In this document: in pieces, positions 7,331 to 15,407 of the stretch
Position numbering within the stretch: the stretch's first letter is position 1
Layout: every line of letters starts with the position of its first letter
Source of the DNA: CAZBGQ01 sp964491515
Lineage (GTDB): Bacteria; Patescibacteriota; Gracilibacteria; UBA1369; UBA12473
NCBI GenBank assembly: GCA_964491515.1
Contig: CAZBGQ010000009.1
Span: 1 to 46,409 of the forward strand
Direction of reading: 5' to 3'
Length of the DNA stretch: 46,409 nt
Translations under genes and position numbers: made by a program
The notes under the pieces: generated by a model
What the model was told of the DNA's origin: nothing
Databases searched by the model: none
Seen by the model: only the letters and a program-made list of their open reading frames with translations

Positions 7331-8653
7331 ATGTTACCTGTAGTGGCAATTGTCGGCCGACCCAATGTTGGGAAATCGTCTCTTTTTAATCGTTTAGTTG
7401 GGAAGAGAAGGGCTATTGAATCAGAAGTATCTGGAACGACTCGAGATCAAGTTTCTCAACGAGTGCGTTTGCATAATTATGAGGTTTTATTGATTGATAC
7501 GGGTGGATTAGAATTAGAGTCTAAAGGGGATATTGAAGCGGATGTTCAGAGTCAGGCAGAGGCTGCGATTCAGGGAGCTGATGTGATTGTTTTCGTGCTT
7601 GATGTACGACACGATCCAACGGCGGCTGATTTTCACGCGGCTGAATTGCTTCGTAAATCTGGTAAAGCTACGATCATGGTGGCTAATAAATGCGATCATG
7701 TGTCTCGTTTGGAGGAGCGTACGTTTAATTTTTATGAATTAGGTTTTGGTGCGCCGGTTGCGGTTTCGGCTATTCATGGGACTGGATTGGGTGCGCTGAG
7801 GGATGATATTGAAAATGCGCTTACGGAATTGAAGTTTGACCCTAAACAAGATGAGGTGGTTCGTGCCAATGGTTTGCGTCTCGCTTTCCTAGGTCGTCCG
7901 AATGTGGGTAAATCATCTTTTGTTAATGCTATTTTCGGGAAGGAAAAAGTTATTGTTTCGGATGTTCCTGGTACTACAAGAGATGCGGTGGAAGTTCCTT
8001 TTGAGTATGCTGATCATCCATATGTTTTGGTGGATACTGCAGGGATTCGTCGTCGTGGAAAGGTGGAGAAAGGAATCGAAAAATATAGTGTGATGCGAAG
8101 TTTTCAGTCTATTGATGATGCGGATGTGGTGGTATTGGTCATTGATGCGAAGGATGGTGTTAGGGCTCAAGATCTGCATGTTACGGAGTTTGTTCTTAAT
8201 GAAAACAAGGGTCTTATTGTTGTTATGAATAAGATGGATTTGTTTGAAGATCAGGAACAGGCGCGTTCTAGGCTTACGCATTTGCTTAGAAAGCGTATGG
8301 CATTTGTGCCGTGGGCTCCGGTCGTTTTTACTTCAGCTTTGAATCGTAAAAATTTATTTCCTGTATTGGACATTGCGCATCAAATTGGACTGGAACGACA
8401 GAAAATGTTGAATCAGAAAGAATTGGATTTTTGGTTGGAAGATACAGTATCGGCTCATTCGTCTGCTGGCGGTAAGTTGAAGCGTCGAACTAAAGTTGAG
8501 TCAGTTAGGCAGAGTGGAGTCGCGCCTCCAACGTTTGTTTTTAAAACGAAATTTTCAGATCGTATGCACTTTTCATATCCTAGGTATATTGAAAATGCAC
8601 TTCGTGACAAATTTGGGTTTGAAGGAACTGCGGTTAAATTGATTTTTAAGTAG
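7331..8653 (+). CDS. der: Ribosome biogenesis GTPase Der (EngA)
   Basis: A 440-residue protein with two tandem GTPase domains and a C-terminal KH-like domain. Both P-loops are visible (GRPNVGKSSLFN and GRPNVGKSSFVN), as are DTGG and DTAG switch II motifs, and NKCD and NKMD specificity motifs. Der is required for 50S subunit maturation and is nearly universal in bacteria. The length matches the family. There is no Shine-Dalgarno before the ATG. It ends 4 nt from the convergent nucleotidyltransferase-like gene. Confidence 0.97.
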   Translation: MLPVVAIVGRPNVGKSSLFNRLVGKRRAIESEVSGTTRDQVSQRVRLHNYEVLLIDTGGLELESKGDIEADVQSQAEAAIQGADVIVFVLDVRHDPTAADFHAAELLRKSGKATIMVANKCDHVSRLEERTFNFYELGFGAPVAVSAIHGTGLGALRDDIENALTELKFDPKQDEVVRANGLRLAFLGRPNVGKSSFVNAIFGKEKVIVSDVPGTTRDAVEVPFEYADHPYVLVDTAGIRRRGKVEKGIEKYSVMRSFQSIDDADVVVLVIDAKDGVRAQDLHVTEFVLNENKGLIVVMNKMDLFEDQEQARSRLTHLLRKRMAFVPWAPVVFTSALNRKNLFPVLDIAHQIGLERQKMLNQKELDFWLEDTVSAHSSAGGKLKRRTKVESVRQSGVAPPTFVFKTKFSDRMHFSYPRYIENALRDKFGFEGTAVKLIFK

Positions 8654-8657
8654 TCAC

Positions 8658-9701
8658 TTAGTAGTGTTTCAAAATCGCGGTTAGTTTTCCTGACCATTCT
8701 TCGTAGATTTCATTCCGTTTGTCTATGTTGTGAAATTTTAGAATGTCTTGATCAATGATGACATCGGTTTCCTCGAGGTTAAGCTGAGAGCGTTTTTCTT
8801 TTGCGCGCTTTAATTGCCATTCAGTGAGTTTGTTCTCGAGCTTTTGTCCCCACTTGGTGTCCCATAGTTTTTCTTGCCATCCTTTGATTAAAACTGCCCA
8901 TTTGGGGGATTCTTTGAAGTGGTGCATGTTGTACAGGAGTCGACGTTTAAAGAATTTTTTTGCCCATTCTTCGTTGTCGTCTAGGATTTTTTCGTATGTG
9001 AGTCGGCTTCCTGCAATGGGTTCTAGGGTTTGAAGCCAGTAGGCTAGATAAAGATCGTAGGGTTTTTTTTCAATATACTCGCATTGAAGAGTTCCTTCAG
9101 TTGCAAAGAAACTTAAGCAGAAACGTCCTGAGACTTTATCTCCATGTCGTCGAACACCAAAAATGTGTAGCCAAAATGTTAAGATGAGCCGACTGATAAA
9201 TAAGCGTCCGGGCTTAGTAATTATAAGCAAATCAATGTCGCTTGTGTTACTGGTGTTGTTTGTGGAAAGATTGTTACAGATTGCAGCCATTCGAAGGTAT
9301 GGGGTGATGTTGAATATCCATCGAAATCGGTCGATGCGTTTCCATAAACCTTTGGCTATGATGTCTCGATCATGGCGAGTGGAAATATGGTCTTGCTCTC
9401 CTTTGAGCTGATAATAGGATCCACGTCGGGTTATTAGTTTGCTTTCGTTCAGTGTCATTTCAACATGGTGCTGGTCTGGTTCGAGTTTGTAGAGGAACTT
9501 GGTTGTTTCATCAACGGTCAGTGGGTATTGAAAAATATCGAAATAGGCAAGCGTGGCAAGCACTGCTTGCTTGTAGTTCAGCTTGTCGTAGCTTTGTTGA
9601 TGGCGGGACCTCCCGATAATTTTCTGTGCTAAGCTTGGCTGTCTGCCAGGGTGGACGTCGTTTTGCGACGTCTGTTGCTGAGTTTTAGTTTCGGGGTCCA
9701 T
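8658..9701 (-). CDS. Nucleotidyltransferase-like protein of unknown role
   Basis: A 347-residue protein from the ATG at 9701; a further in-frame ATG at 9737 would run past the uvrC start and its promoter. The first 40 residues are polar and probably disordered. Next is a helical, winged-helix-like part (AVLATLAYFDIFQYPLTVDETTKFL). Then comes a strand motif, SDIDLLIITKPGRLF, that fits the hDxDh metal-binding signature of polymerase-beta-type nucleotidyltransferases. The C-terminal 150 residues are rich in aromatic and basic residues. I cannot assign a substrate. Alternatives include a small-molecule or RNA nucleotidyltransferase. It lies back to back with uvrC and converges on der. Confidence 0.6.
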   Translation of the reverse strand: MDPETKTQQQTSQNDVHPGRQPSLAQKIIGRSRHQQSYDKLNYKQAVLATLAYFDIFQYPLTVDETTKFLYKLEPDQHHVEMTLNESKLITRRGSYYQLKGEQDHISTRHDRDIIAKGLWKRIDRFRWIFNITPYLRMAAICNNLSTNNTSNTSDIDLLIITKPGRLFISRLILTFWLHIFGVRRHGDKVSGRFCLSFFATEGTLQCEYIEKKPYDLYLAYWLQTLEPIAGSRLTYEKILDDNEEWAKKFFKRRLLYNMHHFKESPKWAVLIKGWQEKLWDTKWGQKLENKLTEWQLKRAKEKRSQLNLEETDVIIDQDILKFHNIDKRNEIYEEWSGKLTAILKHY

Positions 9702-9711
9702 GAGTCGATGA

Positions 9712-9717
9712 TATACT
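9712..9717 (+). promoter_or_regulatory. -10 box of a leaderless uvrC promoter
   Basis: TATACT ends 6 nt before the uvrC ATG at 9724. The -35 region is poor (TTTCGG, 17 nt upstream). The spacing predicts an mRNA starting at the ATG. Confidence 0.45.
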
Positions 9718-9723
9718 GGTTTT

Positions 9724-11832
9724 ATGAGTTCACTCAAGTCAATTGTGTCGAATATTCCGCATGCGCCAGGCGTTTATCGCTTTTTGAATGAGAAAAATAA
9801 GGTTGTGTATGTGGGAAAGGCGATTGATTTGAAAAAACGTGTAAGTTCTTATTTTCGCAAGCAAAAAGATCGTCCTAAGCGGCTGGAGAAATTGGTAGAA
9901 TCTACAGTGGATATTGATTATACGGTTGTGGATTCGGAATTGGAGGCGTTGATTTTGGAGACAAATCTTATTAAATCGCTTCGTCCCAAGTATAATGTTC
10001 TGATGAAGGATGATAAGAGTTATGTTTATTTGAAGGTGACTGTTAATGAATTGTATCCACGAGTATTGATTGTGCGCAAATTGCAGAGGGATGGGGCTAA
10101 GTATTTTGGGCCTAAAACGTCAGCTCGTTCACTTCGTCGTGTTTTGGATGCTTTGAAGAAAGTTTTTCCTTATCGTCATTGTCAGCTTTTTATTCAATTG
10201 AAGGAAAAAAAGACGCTCAATGTTGAGGATCATATTAAACGCTGTTTTGGGACATGTGTTCGTAGTGCGGAGCCGGAAGAGTATAGAAAGGTGATTGATC
10301 AGTTGATATATTTTTTTGAGGGGAAGACGGATGAGATTGGAAAATCTCTTAAGCAACAAATGGCGGAGGCGGTTATAAATCGCCAGTTTGAGCAAGCTGC
10401 CTTGCTTCGAGATCGATTGGAGGCGGTGCATGGATTGCTTGATACGCAGAGGGTTAGTTCGACGGATCATGTTGATCGCGATGTTTTGGGCTTAGTTATT
10501 GAAGGAGGGGCTGCGTATGTGACCTTATTTATGTTTAGGGATGGAAAATTGATCAATCAGGATAATTTTACTTTGAATGCAACGGATTTGGAGTCTGGTG
10601 CAGAGTTAGAATTGAAGGAAGTTTTGTCAGCTTTTGTTCAGCAGTATTATGAGAGGGCGAGTGATTTCCCGGGTGAAGTTTTGTTGCCCACTGAGTTGGA
10701 TGATGGCGTTTTGTTTGAGGAGTGGATTAATTCAATGGCGGATCATCGAATTAAATTTCTATCTCCTCAGCGTGGGAAAAGTCGTAGACTGATTGAACTG
10801 GCGCAAGATAATGCAAAAAGTTTTGCTCGTCAGGCTCAAGTTAAGTGGCAGGCAGGGGAAGGGAAGGATGTTGGTGCTGCGTTGGAGAGTTTGAAAGAAA
10901 TTTTAGAATTGCCACGTTTGCCTAAGCGAATTGAATGTTATGATATTTCCCATTTAGGAGGTACTGATACGGTGGGGAGTATGGTTGTTTTTGAAAAGGG
11001 ATTTCAGAAATCTTCTGATTATCGTCACTTTAAACTGAGAACAGTTCAGGAGAAAATAGATGATTACCAGGCGATGGGGGAGGTTCTCACTCGCCGATTC
11101 CGTTATTTGGTGACTCAGCCTAGTTATTTAAGAAAACCGAAGAAGAAAGAGTTGGAGGGGATTCGTGAGATTTTAGAGGGTGAAAAATTGGATAGCGAAA
11201 ATCTAGATCAGCATAAAATGTTGGTTGTGGAGAAGAAGAAAAAAATTGTAGGATTTGCACGACTCAAACCTGTGAATGATGATGAGTTTGAGTTGTCTTC
11301 TATGTGGGTGGATTCTAAGTTTAGAGGCCAGAATTTAGGAGATGAATTGACGCAGGCGTTGCTTAGGAAGGTAAAGAAAGGGAAGATTTTCACACTTCCG
11401 TGTGCTCATCTTATGGATTGGTATGGGGCTATGGGTTTTAATGTTGTCAAGAATGTCCCGGAAGTTTTTCTACCTAAATTAAAACGTTGCCAGGAAGTTT
11501 TTGGAGATGGAGTGGGAAAGTACATGGTTTACCGTGCTCAAAAGAAAGATCTGGATACTTCGTTTAAGTCTAAGCCGGATTTATTGGTTATTGATGGAGG
11601 AAAGGGGCAACTTAAGGAAGCGGTTAAGGCTCTTAAGGCTGCGGGGCTGGAGATTCCGGTTGTGGCATTGGCTAAGCGTATTGAAGAAATATTTGTACCG
11701 GGAAAGTCGAAATCGATCATTTTGCCGCATGAATCGGAAGAGCTACAAATGCTTCAGCGTATTCGAGATGAGGCACATCGATTTGCATTGAAATTTCAGC
11801 GAAATTTGCGTGGGAAGCGGATGGTGAGTTAA
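9724..11832 (+). CDS. uvrC: UvrC nuclease subunit with an inserted GNAT domain and no C-terminal HhH
   Basis: UvrC makes both incisions in nucleotide excision repair. Domains in this 702-residue protein: GIY-YIG nuclease (about 12-95; GVYRF and VVYVGKA, Glu in LEALILETNLIK), a UVR motif (about 203-236), and the RNase H-like nuclease starting with YDISH (D407). At about 462-608 a full GNAT acetyltransferase domain interrupts the nuclease: a strand, then WVDSKFRGQNLGDELTQALL (acetyl-CoA P-loop, R-G-Q-x-L-G), then MDWYGAMGF. The nuclease resumes at PDLLVIDGGKGQL (D624) and RDEAHRF (H685). The chain stops soon after, at LRGKRMVS, where UvrC proteins normally continue into a tandem helix-hairpin-helix domain. 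The frame is uninterrupted. The usual UvrC length is about 600 residues. Confidence 0.93.
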   Translation: MSSLKSIVSNIPHAPGVYRFLNEKNKVVYVGKAIDLKKRVSSYFRKQKDRPKRLEKLVESTVDIDYTVVDSELEALILETNLIKSLRPKYNVLMKDDKSYVYLKVTVNELYPRVLIVRKLQRDGAKYFGPKTSARSLRRVLDALKKVFPYRHCQLFIQLKEKKTLNVEDHIKRCFGTCVRSAEPEEYRKVIDQLIYFFEGKTDEIGKSLKQQMAEAVINRQFEQAALLRDRLEAVHGLLDTQRVSSTDHVDRDVLGLVIEGGAAYVTLFMFRDGKLINQDNFTLNATDLESGAELELKEVLSAFVQQYYERASDFPGEVLLPTELDDGVLFEEWINSMADHRIKFLSPQRGKSRRLIELAQDNAKSFARQAQVKWQAGEGKDVGAALESLKEILELPRLPKRIECYDISHLGGTDTVGSMVVFEKGFQKSSDYRHFKLRTVQEKIDDYQAMGEVLTRRFRYLVTQPSYLRKPKKKELEGIREILEGEKLDSENLDQHKMLVVEKKKKIVGFARLKPVNDDEFELSSMWVDSKFRGQNLGDELTQALLRKVKKGKIFTLPCAHLMDWYGAMGFNVVKNVPEVFLPKLKRCQEVFGDGVGKYMVYRAQKKDLDTSFKSKPDLLVIDGGKGQLKEAVKALKAAGLEIPVVALAKRIEEIFVPGKSKSIILPHESEELQMLQRIRDEAHRFALKFQRNLRGKRMVS

Positions 11833-11844
11833 ACTTCGATTATT

Positions 11845-12300
11845 ATGTCTTTACGTGATCAAATTGAATCTGATTTAATCTCCGCCATGAAGGCGCGGGA
11901 AGAAGTTAAATTATCTACACTTCGGATGCTGAAGAGTGCTATTGGTGCGTTTGAAGTTTCTGGGAAAGAGAAAGTGGTGGCTACTGAAGATGATGTACTG
12001 GCTATATTGAAACGCGAGGTGAAGAAACGCAAAGAATCGATTCGCCAATTTGAGGAGGGTGGGCGTCAGGATCTTGTTGCGTCTGAACAATTGGAGTTGG
12101 ATGTTTTAAAGGAGTACATGCCGGAAATGATTGGGGAGGAACAGATTCGACAGGTTGTAGAGGAGGTTGTGCAGTCAATGGGAGTGACGGGAATGAGTGA
12201 CATGGGCAAGGTTATGGGGGCTAGTATGGGGAAGCTGAATGGCCAGGCTGATGGAACGTTGGTTAAAGATGTGGTGATGAGCGTTTTGAGGAAACTATAA
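11845..12300 (+). CDS. GatB/YqeY domain-containing protein
   Basis: A 151-residue YqeY-family protein, related to the helical tail domain of GatB/GatE amidotransferase subunits. It starts SLRDQIESDLISAMKAREEVKLSTLRMLKSAI, the typical YqeY N-terminus, and ends with the tRNA-contacting-type helical segment GKVMGASMGKLNGQADGTLVKDVV. Free-standing YqeY proteins are widespread; their exact role is unsettled, with tRNA or aminoacyl-tRNA association suspected. It follows uvrC by 12 nt and is probably co-transcribed. A consensus GatB gene is located separately at 31100-32533. Confidence 0.92.
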   Translation: MSLRDQIESDLISAMKAREEVKLSTLRMLKSAIGAFEVSGKEKVVATEDDVLAILKREVKKRKESIRQFEEGGRQDLVASEQLELDVLKEYMPEMIGEEQIRQVVEEVVQSMGVTGMSDMGKVMGASMGKLNGQADGTLVKDVVMSVLRKL

Positions 12301-12309
12301 AACAAAAAT

Positions 12310-12352
12310 TTGACATGTGGCTTTTGTCACAGTAACCTTACGTTAAGATTAT
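12310..12352 (+). promoter_or_regulatory. Promoter region of the repeat-tailed lipoprotein
   Basis: Two overlapping pairings are possible: TTGTCA (12324-12329), 17 nt, GATTAT (12347-12352); or TTGACA (12310-12315), 17 nt, TAACCT (12333-12338). The two -35 candidates also contain a TGACA/TGTCA inverted repeat (12311-12315 and 12325-12329), which could be an operator. Confidence 0.5.
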
Positions 12353-12356
12353 TATT

Positions 12357-12372
12357 TAACTTATTTAAGTTA
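12357..12372 (+). promoter_or_regulatory. Perfect dyad abutting the start codon
   Basis: TAACTTA, a TT centre and TAAGTTA form a perfect 7-bp inverted repeat whose last base is the A of the ATG. Its position matches the other start-site dyads in the window. Confidence 0.55.
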
Positions 12373-12599
12373 TGGAAACTCGAAACTTTTTTCGACTCTT
12401 TCTTGCCTCACTATCTGTGGGCGCCCTTTTACTTACTGCTGGTTGTGCCGGTTCTTCTGACGATGTCGAAGAAATGGGTGATGACACCGTTATGGAGGAA
12501 TCTGTAGTGGAAGAAGTAGTAGAGGAGGTTGTAGAAGAAGTTGTAGAAGAAGTAGCTGAAGAGGCTGTAGAAGAAGTAGCTGAAGAGGCTGCTGAGTAA
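12372..12599 (+). CDS. Small acidic lipoprotein with Val-Val-Glu-Glu repeats
   Basis: A 75-residue predicted lipoprotein. The signal peptide METRNFFRLFLASLSVGALL is followed by the lipobox LTAGC, with Cys25 as the likely lipidation site. After a short Ser/Asp linker, the rest is an acidic repeat of four-residue units (VVEE, then AVEE and VAEE) with no positive charge. At DNA level it is built from 12-nt units at 12504-12587. The chain could form a long negatively charged helix or stay extended. It has its own promoter and a strong terminator, so it is a monocistronic gene. The function is unknown. Confidence 0.7.
   Translation: METRNFFRLFLASLSVGALLLTAGCAGSSDDVEEMGDDTVMEESVVEEVVEEVVEEVVEEVAEEAVEEVAEEAAE
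12504..12587 (+). repeat. Seven tandem 12-nt coding repeats
   Basis: Seven 12-nt units of the type GTAGTAGAGGAG run in frame. The sequence at 12543-12566 is repeated exactly at 12567-12590, a 24-nt perfect duplication. Copy number could vary between strains by slippage. Confidence 0.85.
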
Positions 12600-12619
12600 T
12601 TGGTGTTAAAACAGTTCTT

Positions 12620-12654
12620 AATAAGAGTCCTCATTTGAGGGCTCTTATTTTATT
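12620..12654 (+). terminator. Rho-independent terminator after the lipoprotein gene
   Basis: AATAAGAGTCC (12620-12630), an 8-nt loop and GGGCTCTTATT (12639-12649) form an 11-bp stem with one G-U pair. It is followed by a T-rich run TTATTGTTATT. It is the clearest intrinsic terminator in the window. Confidence 0.85.
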
Positions 12655-12681
12655 GTTATTTCCTGGAATTGGAACTATACT
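12653..12681 (+). promoter_or_regulatory. Promoter of the DsbA-like gene
   Basis: TTGTTA (12653-12658), a 17-nt spacer and TATACT (12676-12681). The -35 lies in the U-tract of the preceding terminator. The leader to the ATG at 12715 is about 25-30 nt. Confidence 0.65.
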
Positions 12682-12714
12682 CAGTGGGATTTTTGAAATT
12701 TAACTAAACTTTTT

Positions 12715-13425
12715 ATGAGTGCTGCTCCAAAGGGCTATGATATCTGGAAATTTTCTACATTTTTGTTGATAGGGATTATTGTGGGTTATGGGTTTTCTCA
12801 GTTTACGGGTGGTCCTTCACAGGTCGTGGTTGCGCCAACGAATCAACCCTTTCAAGGTGAAGTGGCGCCTTCCGTCGCTCCTGTTCCTGTTAAGGTTTCT
12901 ATAGATGATGATGCTGTTCTTGGTGATCCTGATGCTCCTATTACTGTGGTTGAATTTAGTGACTTTGAATGTCCCTTTTGTCAGAAATTTTTCTCCAATT
13001 CACTTCCTTCAATTATTGAAAATTATGTGAATACTGGTAAGGTTAAACTTGTTTATAGAGATTATCCTTTGGCCTCTCATTCTGGGGCTTTCCTTGCCGC
13101 TGAGGCAGCTGAATGTGCAGGGGAGCAAGATGCTTATTATGCTATGCATGATCTGCTTTTCCAGGAGTTATCTGTTTGGAATATTGCCGCAGATCCAGTC
13201 CCAATTTTCAAGCAGTTTGCTGCTGATTTAGGATTAGAGGTGTTAGAATTTAATGCGTGTATGGACAGTCATAAGATGCAGGCAGAAGTGAGTGCGGATA
13301 TGAGTGATGGTATTGCGGCTGGAGTTTCTGGAACGCCTACCTTTTTCATCAATGGTCAAAAGATCGTTGGAGCTCAACCATTTTCTGTATTCAGTGGCTT
13401 GTTTGACTCGATTCTAGCTCAATAA
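12715..13425 (+). CDS. Membrane-anchored DsbA-family thiol-disulfide protein
   Basis: A 236-residue protein with an N-terminal membrane anchor (about 12-30), a Pro/Val-rich linker, and a DsbA/Com1-type thioredoxin domain. The active site is FSDFECPFCQKFF (Cys86, Cys89; CPFC), and the cis-Pro loop is VSGTPTFFINGQKI near the end. It resembles the BdbD/DsbA_4 proteins that oxidise or isomerise disulfides outside the membrane. Two more cysteines (AAECAGEQDAYY and FNACMDS) are also conserved in that type. It precedes obg by 9 nt. Confidence 0.87.
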   Translation: MSAAPKGYDIWKFSTFLLIGIIVGYGFSQFTGGPSQVVVAPTNQPFQGEVAPSVAPVPVKVSIDDDAVLGDPDAPITVVEFSDFECPFCQKFFSNSLPSIIENYVNTGKVKLVYRDYPLASHSGAFLAAEAAECAGEQDAYYAMHDLLFQELSVWNIAADPVPIFKQFAADLGLEVLEFNACMDSHKMQAEVSADMSDGIAAGVSGTPTFFINGQKIVGAQPFSVFSGLFDSILAQ

Positions 13426-13434
13426 TTTCCCCCT

Positions 13435-14751
13435 ATGTTTTGTGATCAAGTATCAGCGATCTTTGTGGCTGGGCGAGGTGGGGATGGATGCATGAGTTTT
13501 CGACGTGAAAAATATGTTTCTCACGGAGGTCCAGATGGCGGTAATGGAGGAAAAGGTGGTGATGTTGTGATAAAGGTGGATGGGAACTTGAATAGTTTGA
13601 TTGGCTTACGTAAGCAGAAGACTTATAAGGCCGAATCCGGCACAGCTGGTCATCGTTTTGATAAGGCTGGGCGAAATGGTGAAAGTATGGTGGTTTTTGT
13701 TCCACCTGGAACGTTGATTTATGATGAAGAAACGAGTGATTTGTTGGCGGATTTAGTTGAACCGGATAGTGAATTTGTCCTTCTGCAAGGAGGCCGTGGT
13801 GGATTTGGGAATGCTCATTTTGCTTCCAGTATAAGACAGGCTCCTGATTTTGCGGAAAAGGGTGAACCGGGGTCTGAGATTCATGTTCGATTCGAAATGC
13901 AGTTGGTTGCGGATGTGGGAATCATTGGGCTGCCTTCTGTAGGTAAGTCTACGCTTATTTCTCGAGTAACAGCTGCTAAACCTAAAATTGCTGAGTATCA
14001 TTTTACGACGCTGATTCCAAATATGGGAGTAGCCGATATGGTGCCTTGGGGTGGTGATAGAGGTCAAAGTTTTGCTATTGCGGATATTCCAGGATTGATT
14101 GAAGGGGCTCATGAGGGTAAAGGCTTGGGTCATGAATTTTTGAGACATGTTTCTCGAACTGCAATCTTGGTTCATGTTTTGGATTGTCAGTCACAGGATA
14201 TGGTTAAGGATTATCAGGTCATTATGAATGAGCTTAGGTGTTATGATCCTGAATTGGCCAATCGACCTCATGTTTTGGCGATCAATAAGGCGGATACGAT
14301 CGATGAAGAAACGCAAGGATTACTTTTGGATGATTTAAAAACGAGGCTTGAAGCATTGGACGTGTTGGTGGATGAGGTGTTTTTTGTTTCCGCAGTGACG
14401 GGAGAGGGGCTTAAAACGTTCATGTTTCATTTGTGGGAAAAGGTCTGTGCTTTGGATGAGATGCCTATTCGCCATGAAGTTGAAGGAGATTCCGGTTATC
14501 GCGTTTTTAGGCCTCATCTGGAGGTAGAACGGGGTGGTTTTGACGTGGTAAAGGATGGGGATGCTTTTCTTGTCTCTGGCAAGCGAATTGAACAAATTGT
14601 TGTGATGTCTGACTTGGCAAATCGATCGGCGGTTTTGCGTATTTTTGATGTAATGGAAAAGATGGGCATTTTGAAAAGAGTTAGATCCATGGGGGGGGAA
14701 ATCGGGTGTTTTATCCGGGTGGGGGAAGCTGAGTTTGAATTTAAAGGATAG
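13435..14751 (+). CDS. obg: GTPase Obg (CgtA)
   Basis: A 438-residue Obg GTPase with all three domains. The glycine-rich Obg fold (1-155) has GGDGCMSFRREKYVSHGGPDGG and GGKGGDVV. The G domain (about 158-335) has GLPSVGKSTLIS, DIPGLIEGAHEGKGLG and NKAD. A C-terminal OCT domain follows (about 355-430). Obg acts in 50S assembly and stress signalling. It is separated from the dsbA-like gene by TTTCCCCCT, a C/T-rich spacer with no Shine-Dalgarno. In many bacteria obg sits with rplU and rpmA; here pth and rplU follow but rpmA does not. Confidence 0.97.
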   Translation: MFCDQVSAIFVAGRGGDGCMSFRREKYVSHGGPDGGNGGKGGDVVIKVDGNLNSLIGLRKQKTYKAESGTAGHRFDKAGRNGESMVVFVPPGTLIYDEETSDLLADLVEPDSEFVLLQGGRGGFGNAHFASSIRQAPDFAEKGEPGSEIHVRFEMQLVADVGIIGLPSVGKSTLISRVTAAKPKIAEYHFTTLIPNMGVADMVPWGGDRGQSFAIADIPGLIEGAHEGKGLGHEFLRHVSRTAILVHVLDCQSQDMVKDYQVIMNELRCYDPELANRPHVLAINKADTIDEETQGLLLDDLKTRLEALDVLVDEVFFVSAVTGEGLKTFMFHLWEKVCALDEMPIRHEVEGDSGYRVFRPHLEVERGGFDVVKDGDAFLVSGKRIEQIVVMSDLANRSAVLRIFDVMEKMGILKRVRSMGGEIGCFIRVGEAEFEFKG

Positions 14752-14762
14752 GTCTTTATAAT
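14735..14762 (+). promoter_or_regulatory. Leaderless promoter of pth
   Basis: TTGAAT (14735-14740), a 16-nt spacer and TATAAT (14757-14762), then 6 nt to the ATG at 14769. The -35 lies inside the last codons of obg. Confidence 0.6.
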
Positions 14763-14768
14763 CATTGT

Positions 14769-15347
14769 ATGAAACTTATTGTGGGACTCGGAAATCCAGG
14801 GAGTAGGTACGAAGGAACGCGTCATAATATTGGGTTTGATGCGGTTGAAGCACTGGGTGAACGATTGAAATTAGGAGGGTTTCGTAATGAGTCTAAGTTT
14901 AAAGCCGAGGTTGCTCGAGGTGAATTTAATGGTGAGAAAATTATTTTGGCACGACCTCAGACGTATATGAATTTATCTGGGGAAGCAGTGCTGTTGCTGA
15001 AGCAGTTTTATAAGATTGAGAATGAGGATTTATGGTTGGCTTATGATGATGTGGACTTGGCGCTTGGAGTCTTGCGTTTGAGAGAGGCTGGATCTGCGGG
15101 GACTCATAATGGGGTTAAGTCTGTGCTTCAGTTACTGTCTTCCGAAGATCTTCCACGCTTTAAGTTGGGTATCGAAAATCGAGGTAATATTTCTCCTGTT
15201 GAACAGGATATTGCTAGTTTTGTGTTGGAGCGGTTTCGGAATGAAGAGCGCTTTCAGGTTGAGGAGTTGGTCAAAGTGTTTGTAGAAAGTGCGGTTCATG
15301 CACTTAAAAAGGGTTTTTTATCTGCTCGAGAAAAGTTTTCTCAATAA
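14769..15347 (+). CDS. pth: Peptidyl-tRNA hydrolase
   Basis: A 192-residue Pth, which frees tRNA from peptidyl-tRNA dropped by stalled ribosomes. It begins LIVGLGNPGSRYEGTRHNIG, with the substrate Asn (GNPG) and catalytic His in TRHNIGFD. It continues with ARPQTYMNLSGEAV and the DDVDLALGVLRLREAGSAGTHNG segment, whose Asp assists the His. The length is normal. It sits 17 nt after obg and has its own promoter. Confidence 0.96.
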   Translation: MKLIVGLGNPGSRYEGTRHNIGFDAVEALGERLKLGGFRNESKFKAEVARGEFNGEKIILARPQTYMNLSGEAVLLLKQFYKIENEDLWLAYDDVDLALGVLRLREAGSAGTHNGVKSVLQLLSSEDLPRFKLGIENRGNISPVEQDIASFVLERFRNEERFQVEELVKVFVESAVHALKKGFLSAREKFSQ

Positions 15348-15407
15348 TTCGCTTGCTTTTTACGAGCAAACTGATTACTTTATCACAAGTCAATTAACTG
15401 ATTTATT

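Noticed and set aside
8654..8657. Terminator between der and the nucleotidyltransferase-like gene
   Set aside because: Only 4 nt separate the stops and no convincing hairpin with a T-run is visible in the flanks.
12365..12634. Ser/Thr-repeat reading frame antisense to the lipoprotein
   Set aside because: It is the reverse complement of the GAA/GTA repeats, has no start signals and crosses the terminator.
15330..15346. GAGAAAA/TTTTCTC inverted repeat as a pth terminator
   Set aside because: It lies within the last pth codons and is followed by AATAATTCGC, not a T-run.
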